Assembly: GCA_029260735.1 (NCBI GenBank)
Contig: JAJDCR010000065.1
Coordinates: 1 to 64,000, forward strand
Reading direction: 5' to 3'
Source: Planctomycetota bacterium
GTDB taxonomy: Bacteria > Planctomycetota > Uabimicrobiia > Uabimicrobiales > Uabimicrobiaceae
DNA: 64,000 bases
The position numbers were made by a program, and so were the translations under genes. A model generated the notes under the pieces. That model did not search any database and was not told the DNA's origin. It saw nothing but the letters and a program-made list of their open reading frames with translations. Below are positions 1 through 8,306 of the stretch, one piece after another. Numbering within the stretch: the first letter of the stretch is position 1; every line of letters starts with the position of its first letter.

Positions 1-286
1 TTTTGAACTAAAATATTTCCACATTCTACATTCATCAAGGGTTTTGTTTTCATCAAAGTTTTCATAGTAGAATGTTTCATTCTTGTCATCTGCCAATCTC
101 TTAATGCAGAAACTGTGCCAAAACTCTCGCCCATCTCCAAAACCCTTATTCTGTAAGGGCTTGTAAAGAAACAAGAAGAAAGAAATATCCGGAAAACTGA
201 CAAAAATGGTCACCTTTTAAGTTTAGGATTTACTATTTTGGTCAACACTTACTTTTTTTTGTCAGTTTGTAATGTTATTTTTTCAG

Positions 287-328
287 CACACCTTGTTTTA
301 ATCAAAAACACACTAAGGTGTGTTTTTT
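287..328 (+). terminator. Candidate intrinsic terminator
   Basis: An 8-bp perfect stem (CACACCTT at 287-294 with AAGGTGTG at 315-322) is separated by a 20-nt loop and followed directly by six T residues (323-328). The T tract fits a rightward terminator, perhaps of a gene that lies left of the window. Confidence 0.5.
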
Positions 329-596
329 CACTAAACATCATCGAAACATTTTCTTTTTTTGTATTTTTGCAAAAAAAAAATATATCCTACTGACATTTAA
401 TGATCACAAGTATACCTTACCCTAGAATGTTGTCAATAATGTTTTCAATACTAAATTTAAGTTTAAACGAGGAGAAAACATTTATTTAAAAGTACGACTT
501 AATTCTTTAAAAAAAGAGGGCTTGCAATGGAAAAATTTTACAAGTTCTTAATTTTGATAATTTACTCGATTTAAGTAGAGACTTGTGTTATATTGT

Positions 597-625
597 TTGA
601 CTTACAGATACATTTCTAGTTTCAT
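597..625 (+). promoter_or_regulatory. Possible sigma70-type promoter
   Basis: TTGACT at 597-602 and TTTCAT at 620-625 are spaced by 17 nt. The -35 matches consensus at 5 of 6 positions and the -10 at 4 of 6. It would serve the gene at 767 with a leader of about 135 nt. In such AT-rich sequence a chance match is quite possible. Confidence 0.3.
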
Positions 626-766
626 AAATAATTCCTTGCCCCAGCACCTCCTTTTCTGAAATCTTTTCTTTCCATATACCCTAGAGAAAAGTAAGAAAGC
701 GAGACTTGAGGCACAAACATAGTTTGCAGACTTAAAGTGAGAAACCAAAAATTCTAGGGAGGCTTC

Positions 767-2698
767 ATGGCTCAAGAATACTACTCATATGATGAAGTCT
801 TAAAAGAGCTCCAAATAGAAGAAGAAGAACTAAAGCGCCTTATTTCCGATGGTGAACTTCAAGCAGTTCCCGACGGTGGCAAAATCAAATTTCTTCGTGC
901 GGAGGTCGATGAGAGAAAACAAGTTCAAATGGACAACGCAACTATTGTCGTCACATCTAGTGAAGATGATGAGTTACGCCCTATTGAACTGACAGAAGAA
1001 GATGAAGACATTTTTCCTTCCAGCTCTGAAATACCAGAGGCAGAACTCAATGAATCTGATATGTTTATTGAGCTAGGAGAACGTTTTACAGGCACTAAAC
1101 CGCTGATTGAAATAGATGAGCGTAGAACCCCTATTGTTCAAGCTCATACAGAAGAAGTTGGTCTTCCAGACCGAGCTGCTATCCCGGTAAGGCCCGATAC
1201 TGAAGAGCTTATTTTTGAACAAAGCACTGATAGTGAAGATGAGCTTCTTGACACAGGGGAACTTCTTTTTGATTCAGCTGTTAGTGAGGTGCTGCCTCAA
1301 GACAAAGAAGAGGCGGCATTATTCAGTGACTCTGAAATGGGAATTTCAGGAAGTTTTGATGACATTGATGAAGCATCCGTCAAAGAGTCTTTAGATTTTT
1401 TAGAAAACTCTGATGATGACATTGTGGCAACAGCAACCCCTGACAACTCCGATTTTTCTGGCGAAGAAGCTCGTCGCCAAAGGAAAACAAAAACCTTTGC
1501 TGGTGTAGTTGTGGCCATCATTACTTTAGTGGTCGTTTTCCTTTTTATCAAAGTTCCTCCACCAGATCCGACACAAAACCAGAATATTACTATTGAAGAG
1601 CCTTTTGTTGTTAGAAATATTCGAGTTTGGCAAGAATACAGTTTCATTGAAAAGACAACCTCAACGAAACAATTCCGCCATAGGGTTACCTCCTCTGGTA
1701 AAATAGAAAATCTCTGCGAAGAAAATAAAGAGATTCGACGAGGTGACATTTTGGCTACTTTGTTTGTGGTAAATCAAGAAAAGCTTTCAAATAAAGAAGC
1801 CGAGCTAAAAAATGTTGAAGCAAAGCTAGCTAAACTAAACGATTATAAAGAGAGGCATGCTAAGTTTCGTAAAGAAAATAGGGAAGGCTTGCTAAAAGCG
1901 ATCAAACTCTACCGAGAATATGTAAAGAAGCACGGCAAAAAAGCAGTTTCTATGCTTCGCAAAGAACAACCGGAAGCTTTTTCTCATATGAGAAAAGAAA
2001 AGGGTTACTCTAAAGCGATTAAAAAGCTAAGAATAGAAGTTAAAGAGCTAAACCCTGATTCTTTAAAAGAAGAAATCAAAAATCTCAAAGTGGGTACTTC
2101 TACTCAAATTCTCGCTCCGGTCAATGGCTTGCTACAAACTTGGGAAGTCACTTCAGGAATGGATGTTAGCGAGGATGATGACATTTGCATCATTGATGTG
2201 ACTAATCCAATGAAGTGTGTTATGCAAATTCCAGAGAAAGATGCCATTACTTGGGGAAAGGGAACTCCCGTTGAGCTCATACAAAAAAATGCTGAATCCA
2301 CAGCTATTAAAGCTCTAGTAGAAGATGTATACAAAAATGAATCCACTGTCCCAGTCACCCTTTCTTTGGAGATTTCCATACCTAACGATGATCTTAGCCT
2401 AAGACCCGGTCAGGAAGTGGAACTCCAGTACAAGAAATACTTTGAGACATTAGCTATTCCTGAAAGTGCTATTTTTCAAGACAATTCTGGAAATAACTGT
2501 GTTTACGAAATTAGCAAAAAGAGTAAGGCTCTAAGGAAAAAAATTACACCCCGAGGTAAATACCAAAGTAACGATGGTCAAGCTTATGTTGGCGTAAAAG
2601 GGCAACTATTAGAAGAGACTCTAATTGTTCCAAACAACGCATACGATATGACAAAAGATGAGCATGACATTGTTATCGAGAAAGAGAAAAATCCTTAG
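767..2698 (+). CDS. HTH-domain / transmembrane / HlyD-like hybrid protein
   Basis: This 643-residue protein has an N-terminal MerR/excisionase-like helix-turn-helix (about residues 5-50, YSYDEVLKELQ ... FLRAEVDER), a long acidic linker, one transmembrane helix (about 242-262) and a C-terminal part like HlyD/RND membrane-fusion proteins. That part has a split lipoyl-like segment (RVTSSGKIENL ... EIRRGDILATL and ILAPVNGLLQTWEVTSGMDV) around an alpha-helical hairpin of about 120 residues, then a beta-barrel-like end. The start follows a strong AGGGAGG site (756-762). The predicted topology puts the HTH in the cytoplasm and the adaptor part outside the inner membrane. No transporter partner is adjacent. 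HTH and HlyD assignments are by motif; the function is unknown. It could be an envelope scaffold rather than a DNA-binding regulator. Confidence 0.7.
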   Translation: MAQEYYSYDEVLKELQIEEEELKRLISDGELQAVPDGGKIKFLRAEVDERKQVQMDNATIVVTSSEDDELRPIELTEEDEDIFPSSSEIPEAELNESDMFIELGERFTGTKPLIEIDERRTPIVQAHTEEVGLPDRAAIPVRPDTEELIFEQSTDSEDELLDTGELLFDSAVSEVLPQDKEEAALFSDSEMGISGSFDDIDEASVKESLDFLENSDDDIVATATPDNSDFSGEEARRQRKTKTFAGVVVAIITLVVVFLFIKVPPPDPTQNQNITIEEPFVVRNIRVWQEYSFIEKTTSTKQFRHRVTSSGKIENLCEENKEIRRGDILATLFVVNQEKLSNKEAELKNVEAKLAKLNDYKERHAKFRKENREGLLKAIKLYREYVKKHGKKAVSMLRKEQPEAFSHMRKEKGYSKAIKKLRIEVKELNPDSLKEEIKNLKVGTSTQILAPVNGLLQTWEVTSGMDVSEDDDICIIDVTNPMKCVMQIPEKDAITWGKGTPVELIQKNAESTAIKALVEDVYKNESTVPVTLSLEISIPNDDLSLRPGQEVELQYKKYFETLAIPESAIFQDNSGNNCVYEISKKSKALRKKITPRGKYQSNDGQAYVGVKGQLLEETLIVPNNAYDMTKDEHDIVIEKEKNP

Positions 2699-2757
2699 AA
2701 TCTATTAAGAAGTTGACTCTTTAGGAACTTAGTGGACAAGTGCATTGAAAAACGCAT

Positions 2758-2794
2758 AAGAGGCTATCTGGAAATAATTTCCAGATAGCTTCTT
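2758..2794 (+). terminator. Long hairpin between two envelope genes
   Basis: A 17-bp stem with one G-T pair (2758-2774 with 2778-2794) surrounds a 3-nt loop. No pure T tract follows (GCTTAAG), so it may be a terminator, an mRNA-stabilising structure or a processing site for the upstream transcript. Confidence 0.55.
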
Positions 2795-2833
2795 GCTTAA
2801 GAAAATTTCAATGAAAAAATAACGAGGAATTCT

Positions 2834-5800
2834 ATGAAAATATATTGGATTGTGTTAGTTCTCTTTCTGACAGTTTGCTCAGGTACATTCACACAAGGAC
2901 AAGATGTGACCTATATTCCTGAGTCAGAAGTTGAGGGAATTCCCATAGGGGCTTTTTATCTCTCAACCAAACCAATTACAAACCAAGACTACTTTAATTT
3001 TATCCAAGCTGACGGATACAGAAACAAGCTACTCTGGTACCCTCAAGCTTTAGAAAAATTTGAGCAATTCAAAAACGAACAAGGAGAATACTCCCCCAGA
3101 ACATGGTCCGGCTTCGGCCCTCCTGTAGGACAAGAATTCGAGATAGTGATGGGGATTAGCAATTGGGAGGCAATGGCTTACGCCAAAAGTGTTGGTAGGA
3201 CTCTTCCTTCGGAGAAAATGTGGAAGTTGGCTCAAAAAGTAAACTCTGACTTAGGTACATATCCTTGGGCAGAAGAGAGAGTAGAGAACCAAACCGCTAT
3301 CTTCTTAGCCTCTTACCATGCCCCTGCTAAATCTTTAGAAAATCGTTTAAGTACTCTCCAAGAAGCAGCAGATTTGGCCAAACAATCAGCTTCTAGTATT
3401 GGTCGTATTAACATAAACTACTCTAATATTGCTCGTTTAGAGCGTAGCTTCAAAGCCTTAGAGAAAGATTTTCAAAACAAGGTGAAGGCATTAGAGTTCA
3501 AAATGGCTCAAGATAAATCTGCTGAGGTTGACAGATTAATTCAAGAAACAAATAATCTCTCTGCTAAGATTTTGCTTTTGGAAACGGAACAAAAAACTTT
3601 GTCTATGTCTCTTGAGCAAGTTAAGTCTGAATCTTCTAATTGGGAAAAACTACAGCGCGAACATTCTCGTTATGATGAAGAGTTAGAAAAAGCCAGTCAA
3701 GTAAAGGAGCAAATTCAGACAAATCTTTTAAGTATAAGAGAAGAACAAAGCTCTCTGAAAACAGCCCAAAAAGAGTACCAAGAAAAGACCGAAAGCATTA
3801 TAAATGAGAAAGTGTCTTATCTTCAATCTCAACATGAACTTACTCAAAAAGAACTATCTCAAAACATAGTAAGTTTGGAAACAAATGTAAAAGATTTGCA
3901 AAAAAGCTCTCAAGAGCAAAACCAAAGCTTAAAAAAATTACAAAACAGCTCTGATGCCTTAGTGGAAAAAGTGAATTCTCAAGTCGAAAGTAAGTTAGTT
4001 GAGCTGAGCAAACAAAATTCCCAGTTTGAACAGAAACAAAATACTGCACTCCAAGAGAAAATAGAGCAGTGGCAAAGCCAAATAAATCGAATTTCAGATA
4101 TAGACAAGCAATTGCAAGTTTGGGTTAGTAACTTCAAACAACTTGCTACTCTATGTCCTCCTTTAAGTAATGGGAAAAGCTATGCTCAAAGTCTATCTTT
4201 TTTAGAAACAGAGCTAGGAAAGCTAGTATCTCCTCTCACTCAAAACCAAGCAGACATAGCCTTTTTAAAATCAGCAAGCATAGCTCAAAATCAGAAGCTA
4301 AAAAATCTCCAGCAGCGAGATTCTCAATTGGAAAATAGCTTAGATGACTCTTTTAAAAGCACAAATAAAAGAAGTGATGAGCAGGGAAAAGAGCTAACAC
4401 GCTTAACTTCATTAGTGACTCAAATCGAAAGTAAAAATCGTGAGCTGGAAGAAAAACTAGCAAATTCTCGCAAAATTGATATCGATCACACGAAAAAAAG
4501 TGAAAATCTAGAAATCGAAATTCGCTCTCTAAAATCAAATATACAAGAACAAAACAGCGTAGATAAAAATCTAGAAAGTAAGATAGAGAATCTAAGTAAA
4601 ACCTCTCGAAGTAACGAGTCTAAAATAGAAGTAGTGGAAGCTTCTTTAGATGTTTTGAAAACAAAAGATAGTCAATTAGATCGAGATTTAAAAGAGCAGG
4701 AACAGTCTCACCAAAAAAATATGAACAGTTTACGCAATGAAGCAGATGCTATTCGTAAACAAATTTATCAAGAAAATCAAAAGCAACTGACCAAGGTAAC
4801 AGCAAAAACAGAAAATAATTACACTCAAATTATCGGAATTAATCGAGAATTAAAACAAGAACGACGTAGTGTCAGTAATCGACTAAAGCGTATCGAGTCA
4901 GATCTTAGTAAGATAATTAAAGACACCATTGCTTTAGACACTGATTTTCGTATCGCAGCAACTCAAATGCGACAAAATATGGTTGACATTGGCCAAAAAA
5001 TGCTCCAGATATTCCAAAATAAAGACCTTCTCGTTGGCCCCGTTTCTCCTGAAAAAGAAATTCAAAAGAAACCAGAAGAAAAACTAAAAGAAGAAGAGAA
5101 AAAGGAAGTTCAACCTCAAAACATAGAAATGCAGGTGACCAAGGTCTTGGTAAACTCTCTTTCTCTTGGAAAACTTTGCTCTTCTCTGGGTGAGATTTAT
5201 TTTGATCACAAGGAAACTCAAAAATCTTTAGATTTAATGAATCTAGCTCTTGCATACTGCAAAGAAGAAATGGGACAACAAGTTACTGAGAAAGCTACTC
5301 TTCCTCAAAAAAACAAGAAAGCCCACCAGGCAGTTGATAATCAAATTAAAAAAACTCAAAAACAGGTTCATAAGATACAGTCATTTCTAAAGAGTAATTG
5401 GGCCCAACTCAACTGTCCTCAAAAAATGTCTTACATTGCTCCAGGAGAATTTCAGATAGGTCACCCAAACGATATGGCATTCCCACTTCGTAAATTAAAT
5501 CTTCCAGGCTTCTATATGGACCAGCACGAAGTTACTCAAGCAGATTTTGCTCTTTTTGTCAAAGAAGGATACGGGCAAAAGAAGTATTGGAGCGAAGAAG
5601 GTAATCAGTGGCGAGAAAAACGGCATAAGCCATTAGGTTGGAAAAAACCTGACACCTTTGAAAAAGACCTACCTGCTACCAATGTTACTTTTTTTGAAGC
5701 ACAAGCCTATGCTAGCTGGGCAGGTAAACGCCTACCAACACCACAAGAGTGGGAAAGGGTTGCTCGTTATACCGATCTACGACAATTTCCTTGGGGAAAT

Positions 5801-6136
5801 GAATCTCCTCGAAAAGGAAATTATTTCCGAGCCAACTTCCGTCAGCTAGGAAAGACTCAAGACGCTTTTGTTAACCAAGCTGCTCCCGTTGGCCATTTTC
5901 CAGATGATTGCTCTCCTGAGGGAGTATTTGATCTTGCCGGAAATGTTGCCGAATGGTGCCAAGGTTGGCACAAAGATCCTAAAAAGAAATTTCGCTCTGT
6001 AAAAGGAGGTTCTTTTGAAAATGTCTGGTTCGAGCTGCAAGGGTATGTAGAGCACGGTCAAAAAGCTAATTGGAATCAATCCTACATTGGTTTTCGTTGT
6101 GTTCAGGATATTCCTTCTTTGGTTAACAATAACTAA
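2834..6136 (+). CDS. Secreted FGE-like / coiled-coil / FGE-like protein
   Basis: This 1100-residue protein starts with a signal peptide (about 1-22). An N-terminal partial FGE/SUMF1-like domain follows (about 25-155, with GAFYLSTKPITNQDYFNFI and AMAYAKSVGRTLPSEKMWKLA). A very long Lys/Glu/Gln/Ser-rich coiled coil spans about 160-760. A full C-terminal FGE-sulfatase fold covers about 865-1095 (MDQHEVTQADFALFV, AGKRLPTPQEWERVAR, DLAGNVAEWC, GFRC). The cysteine pair of catalytic formylglycine-generating enzymes, normally just after the KGGSF motif, is absent, so the domain is probably a binding fold. A GAGGA site precedes the ATG. It likely spans the periplasm or acts extracellularly, but its partner is unknown. 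The upstream gene is also a large envelope protein on the same strand. Confidence 0.75.
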   Translation: MKIYWIVLVLFLTVCSGTFTQGQDVTYIPESEVEGIPIGAFYLSTKPITNQDYFNFIQADGYRNKLLWYPQALEKFEQFKNEQGEYSPRTWSGFGPPVGQEFEIVMGISNWEAMAYAKSVGRTLPSEKMWKLAQKVNSDLGTYPWAEERVENQTAIFLASYHAPAKSLENRLSTLQEAADLAKQSASSIGRININYSNIARLERSFKALEKDFQNKVKALEFKMAQDKSAEVDRLIQETNNLSAKILLLETEQKTLSMSLEQVKSESSNWEKLQREHSRYDEELEKASQVKEQIQTNLLSIREEQSSLKTAQKEYQEKTESIINEKVSYLQSQHELTQKELSQNIVSLETNVKDLQKSSQEQNQSLKKLQNSSDALVEKVNSQVESKLVELSKQNSQFEQKQNTALQEKIEQWQSQINRISDIDKQLQVWVSNFKQLATLCPPLSNGKSYAQSLSFLETELGKLVSPLTQNQADIAFLKSASIAQNQKLKNLQQRDSQLENSLDDSFKSTNKRSDEQGKELTRLTSLVTQIESKNRELEEKLANSRKIDIDHTKKSENLEIEIRSLKSNIQEQNSVDKNLESKIENLSKTSRSNESKIEVVEASLDVLKTKDSQLDRDLKEQEQSHQKNMNSLRNEADAIRKQIYQENQKQLTKVTAKTENNYTQIIGINRELKQERRSVSNRLKRIESDLSKIIKDTIALDTDFRIAATQMRQNMVDIGQKMLQIFQNKDLLVGPVSPEKEIQKKPEEKLKEEEKKEVQPQNIEMQVTKVLVNSLSLGKLCSSLGEIYFDHKETQKSLDLMNLALAYCKEEMGQQVTEKATLPQKNKKAHQAVDNQIKKTQKQVHKIQSFLKSNWAQLNCPQKMSYIAPGEFQIGHPNDMAFPLRKLNLPGFYMDQHEVTQADFALFVKEGYGQKKYWSEEGNQWREKRHKPLGWKKPDTFEKDLPATNVTFFEAQAYASWAGKRLPTPQEWERVARYTDLRQFPWGNESPRKGNYFRANFRQLGKTQDAFVNQAAPVGHFPDDCSPEGVFDLAGNVAEWCQGWHKDPKKKFRSVKGGSFENVWFELQGYVEHGQKANWNQSYIGFRCVQDIPSLVNNN

Positions 6137-6162
6137 ACCCGTTCTAAGCACCATGTTTTCGG

Positions 6163-6535
6163 GAGGGCTTTGGCTTATCTGAAACCGCTTTTGGACGAGC
6201 TTACCTAAAACCTATCGAAAGCTTATGTTATATGGAGGGTAAGGCTCCTGCCGCACCAAAGATGTGATTAGTCCCTGATGGCCATCAGTTTCATATTGAT
6301 GTTCTTGTAAATACCATATCAGGAGCCAATCACATCCCCTGTTCGGCAGGAGCACCCACGATATAAAAACGTTTTTTCAATATGAAACCTATGATCCTGT
6401 GAATGTGCCTCAATACCATCAGGAACCAAGCACAGCCCCGGTGCGGCAGGAGCCTTACCCTCCAAGGAAAATGGTACTGAGAAAGGTTTTCGATAATCTT
6501 TTTCTTTAACGGCTTCAGATAAGCAAATCTCCCCT
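6163..6535. repeat. Large nested foldback (inverted-repeat) element
   Basis: A 24-bp perfect inverted pair (6234-6257 and 6440-6463) is the core of longer imperfect arms. Outer segments at about 6171-6187 and 6511-6527 (GCTTATCTGAAACCG versus its near complement) and inner segments (TTTCATATTGA near 6290 and its complement near 6378) also pair. Inside, a roughly 50-bp unit occurs once inverted and twice direct (about 6312-6365 and 6414-6463, both containing CGGCAGGAGC). No transposase is present. It resembles a MITE-like or REP-cluster intergenic element. The 77-codon reading frame on the minus strand inside it is judged spurious. Confidence 0.75.
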
Positions 6536-6565
6536 TATCTTGCACAAAAAAAGGTATTCCCACCT

Positions 6566-7282
6566 ATGATCCCTGTTTTCTTATTTCCCACCATGACAGA
6601 AATGAATGCTTTGAGCAAGTCGCCCAAAGCCGCTCATATTTACTCTGATGAAAAACACTCTTTCCTTTATTTATGCAGTGGCCCAGGCAGAGAGACTGCT
6701 TTTTTGATGAAAAAATTATTTTCTTCGCGCGAACCCTACTTTTTTGTTACAATAGGCTACGCTGGAGCTTTAGATTCCTCGTACCAAAGAGGAGATTTAG
6801 TTATTTGTCATCGTTTTTTAGCAGAAGGTCAATCTCCTCTGCAATCTGATTTTGATTGGTTAGAAGAAGGAAAGGCTTTTCTGCAAAAACAAGGCTTAAA
6901 TATTTCTCTGGGAACCAGCTACACCAGTGAAAAAATAGTTTCCAATTTGTCTCAGAAGGATAATCTATCTGGACAAGGGGCACACGTCGTTGAAATGGAA
7001 AACTATTGGGCCGCCCAAATGGCTCAGGAGATGGGTAAGCCTTTTTTATCTTTGCGTCTGGTTTTTGACACCTATCAAACTCATTTGCCAGATTTTGGTA
7101 GATTGGTGAAGAAGAACGGAGTTCCTTCTATTCCACAAACCATTTTGCATCTTAGTACTCGTCCCCACCATTTGCTTCCTCTACTAAAAATTTTTTCATG
7201 GACAAAAAAAATAGCTCCTCATCTATCATATAGTTGTATTGAGTGGGCTAATTTCTTAAAGAGCAGAAGTCTAAATGCCTAA
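6566..7282 (+). CDS. Nucleoside phosphorylase superfamily protein (PNP/UDP/MTAN-like)
   Basis: This 238-residue protein shows the pattern of the PNP_UDP_1 fold: VTIGYAGALDSSYQRGDLVI matches the phosphate/ribose-binding loop region, and VVEMENYWAAQMAQEMGKPFLSLR matches the conserved ExE ribose-binding segment. The usual catalytic Asp region is represented by LVFDTYQ. Enzymes of this fold cleave N-glycosidic bonds of nucleosides such as methylthioadenosine. The C-terminal 50 residues look divergent. The substrate is not predictable: relatives include HpnG-type hopanoid nucleosidases and MTA/SAH nucleosidases, but no hopanoid gene is seen here. A second, distant member of the superfamily lies at 21120. 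It stands just downstream of the foldback element and 41 bp before the carboxypeptidase. Confidence 0.65.
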   Translation: MIPVFLFPTMTEMNALSKSPKAAHIYSDEKHSFLYLCSGPGRETAFLMKKLFSSREPYFFVTIGYAGALDSSYQRGDLVICHRFLAEGQSPLQSDFDWLEEGKAFLQKQGLNISLGTSYTSEKIVSNLSQKDNLSGQGAHVVEMENYWAAQMAQEMGKPFLSLRLVFDTYQTHLPDFGRLVKKNGVPSIPQTILHLSTRPHHLLPLLKIFSWTKKIAPHLSYSCIEWANFLKSRSLNA

Positions 7283-7323
7283 AAAATTCAGGCAAAGACT
7301 CGCTTTTACTTTGGAGGTCAGTT

Positions 7324-8226
7324 ATGAGAAAAAATCTTTTTTTTACTGTTGTCATGCTCACAGTTCTTTCTGTTTTTGTTTCCGCAGCGGAATACGATAA
7401 GATACTTGGCGAAATGCGATCTTTGGTTCAAGAAAATCCAGAGTATGTTCAGATGATGGACATTGGAAAAAATGACCAAGGGAATTTTATTTACGGATTG
7501 CGTTTCGAAAATAAAAGTGTTGAAGGAAACAAAACTCCTCAACTCTTAGTAGGAACACATCATGGAAACGAACGCCAAAGTGCTTATCTTTGCACAGAAG
7601 CAGCACGTCTTTTAATGAACGTCCTAAAAGACAAAGACCATGCCTTAAATGAATCTCTTTCTTCCAAGGTGTTTTACCTTGTACCTGTTTTAAATGTTGG
7701 TGGGTTTAACTCTTACGACCGAAGAGAGAGAGATAGTAATGGGTGGTCCTTGGACCCTAACCGAGATTACCCTGATCCTTGTGTGGAAAAATCAAACTTC
7801 CGCTTGTCTAGTACTCGTAACCTATCTCAGTTTGTTGCCAAACAGAGCATCGTCGCAGCAGTAACAGTGCATGGTTACATTGGGACATTTACTTATCCTT
7901 GGGGAATCTATACTTCTAATACCAAAACCATGGACGACGATCTTTATTCTCTCATTGCAGAAAAATGCTGTGAAGTAAATAACTATCGTTATGGTACTCA
8001 TACGGATGTTATTTATCCTGCTTCAGGAGCTTTTGAAGACTGGTGTTATCATAAGCATGGCACTTGGACAATGCTACTGGAACTATCTCGTTCTGCTGAT
8101 CTTAAGAAAGACGCTCTTGCTGTTATGACCTACTTTGCCCTTATTCCTACCGAAAAATCGACTCAACATGTCCATAAAGGTAAATGTACTCAAAGCAATA
8201 TTCGAGGTGAAGAAGGTCGTCCTTAA
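7324..8226 (+). CDS. Secreted M14-family zinc carboxypeptidase
   Basis: This 300-residue protein has a clear signal peptide (MRKNLFFTVVMLTVLSVFVSA). It carries the M14 zinc motif HxxE (His80, Glu83 in HHGNERQ), the substrate-carboxylate pair in DPNRDYP (Asn146, Arg147), the third zinc ligand His183 in VTVHGYIG and a general-base Glu253 in LLELSRS. This is the complete catalytic set of metallocarboxypeptidases, so it should be an active exported peptidase, possibly acting on peptides or cell-wall stems. GGAGG at 7313-7317 sets the start. It is followed by a hairpin at 8258-8286 that probably ends the transcript. Confidence 0.85.
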   Translation: MRKNLFFTVVMLTVLSVFVSAAEYDKILGEMRSLVQENPEYVQMMDIGKNDQGNFIYGLRFENKSVEGNKTPQLLVGTHHGNERQSAYLCTEAARLLMNVLKDKDHALNESLSSKVFYLVPVLNVGGFNSYDRRERDSNGWSLDPNRDYPDPCVEKSNFRLSSTRNLSQFVAKQSIVAAVTVHGYIGTFTYPWGIYTSNTKTMDDDLYSLIAEKCCEVNNYRYGTHTDVIYPASGAFEDWCYHKHGTWTMLLELSRSADLKKDALAVMTYFALIPTEKSTQHVHKGKCTQSNIRGEEGRP

Positions 8227-8257
8227 GACAATTTCAGACTACTAATCCAATATCGCA

Positions 8258-8286
8258 TTCGGTAGTGCCAAAAAAGCACTACCGAA
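8258..8286 (+). terminator. Hairpin after carboxypeptidase gene
   Basis: An 11-bp perfect stem (TTCGGTAGTGC 8258-8268 with GCACTACCGAA 8276-8286) surrounds a 7-nt A-rich loop. It sits 32 bp after the carboxypeptidase stop. It would lie inside the first codons of an extended reading of the next gene, which supports the later start at 8307. Confidence 0.55.
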
Positions 8287-8306
8287 CACTTCTTAGAAAT
8301 CAAATC

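Larger units (their letters stand above)
1..766. other. AT-rich gene-free leader region
   Basis: No convincing coding sequence is seen on either strand in this stretch. It is rich in A and T runs. It holds a terminator-like hairpin near 287-328 and a possible promoter near 597-625 for the gene starting at 767. The rest is unexplained; the gene left of the window is not visible. Confidence 0.6.

Noticed and set aside
1297..1749. Long frames antisense to the HTH-HlyD gene and similar shadows of other genes
   Set aside because: They lie opposite well-supported genes and show no motifs or ribosome sites.
6330..6563. 77-codon open frame on the minus strand
   Set aside because: It lies inside the foldback element, so its codons arise from nested palindromes; no ribosome site or protein-like pattern.
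6566..7282. Futalosine hydrolase (MqnB) role for this protein or the one at 21120
   Set aside because: The classical men pathway is encoded here, so the futalosine route is not needed; residues do not specifically fit MqnB.
8265..8306. Earlier start for the macroglobulin gene at 8265
   Set aside because: The first codons would lie in a hairpin, and the signal peptide begins at 8307.
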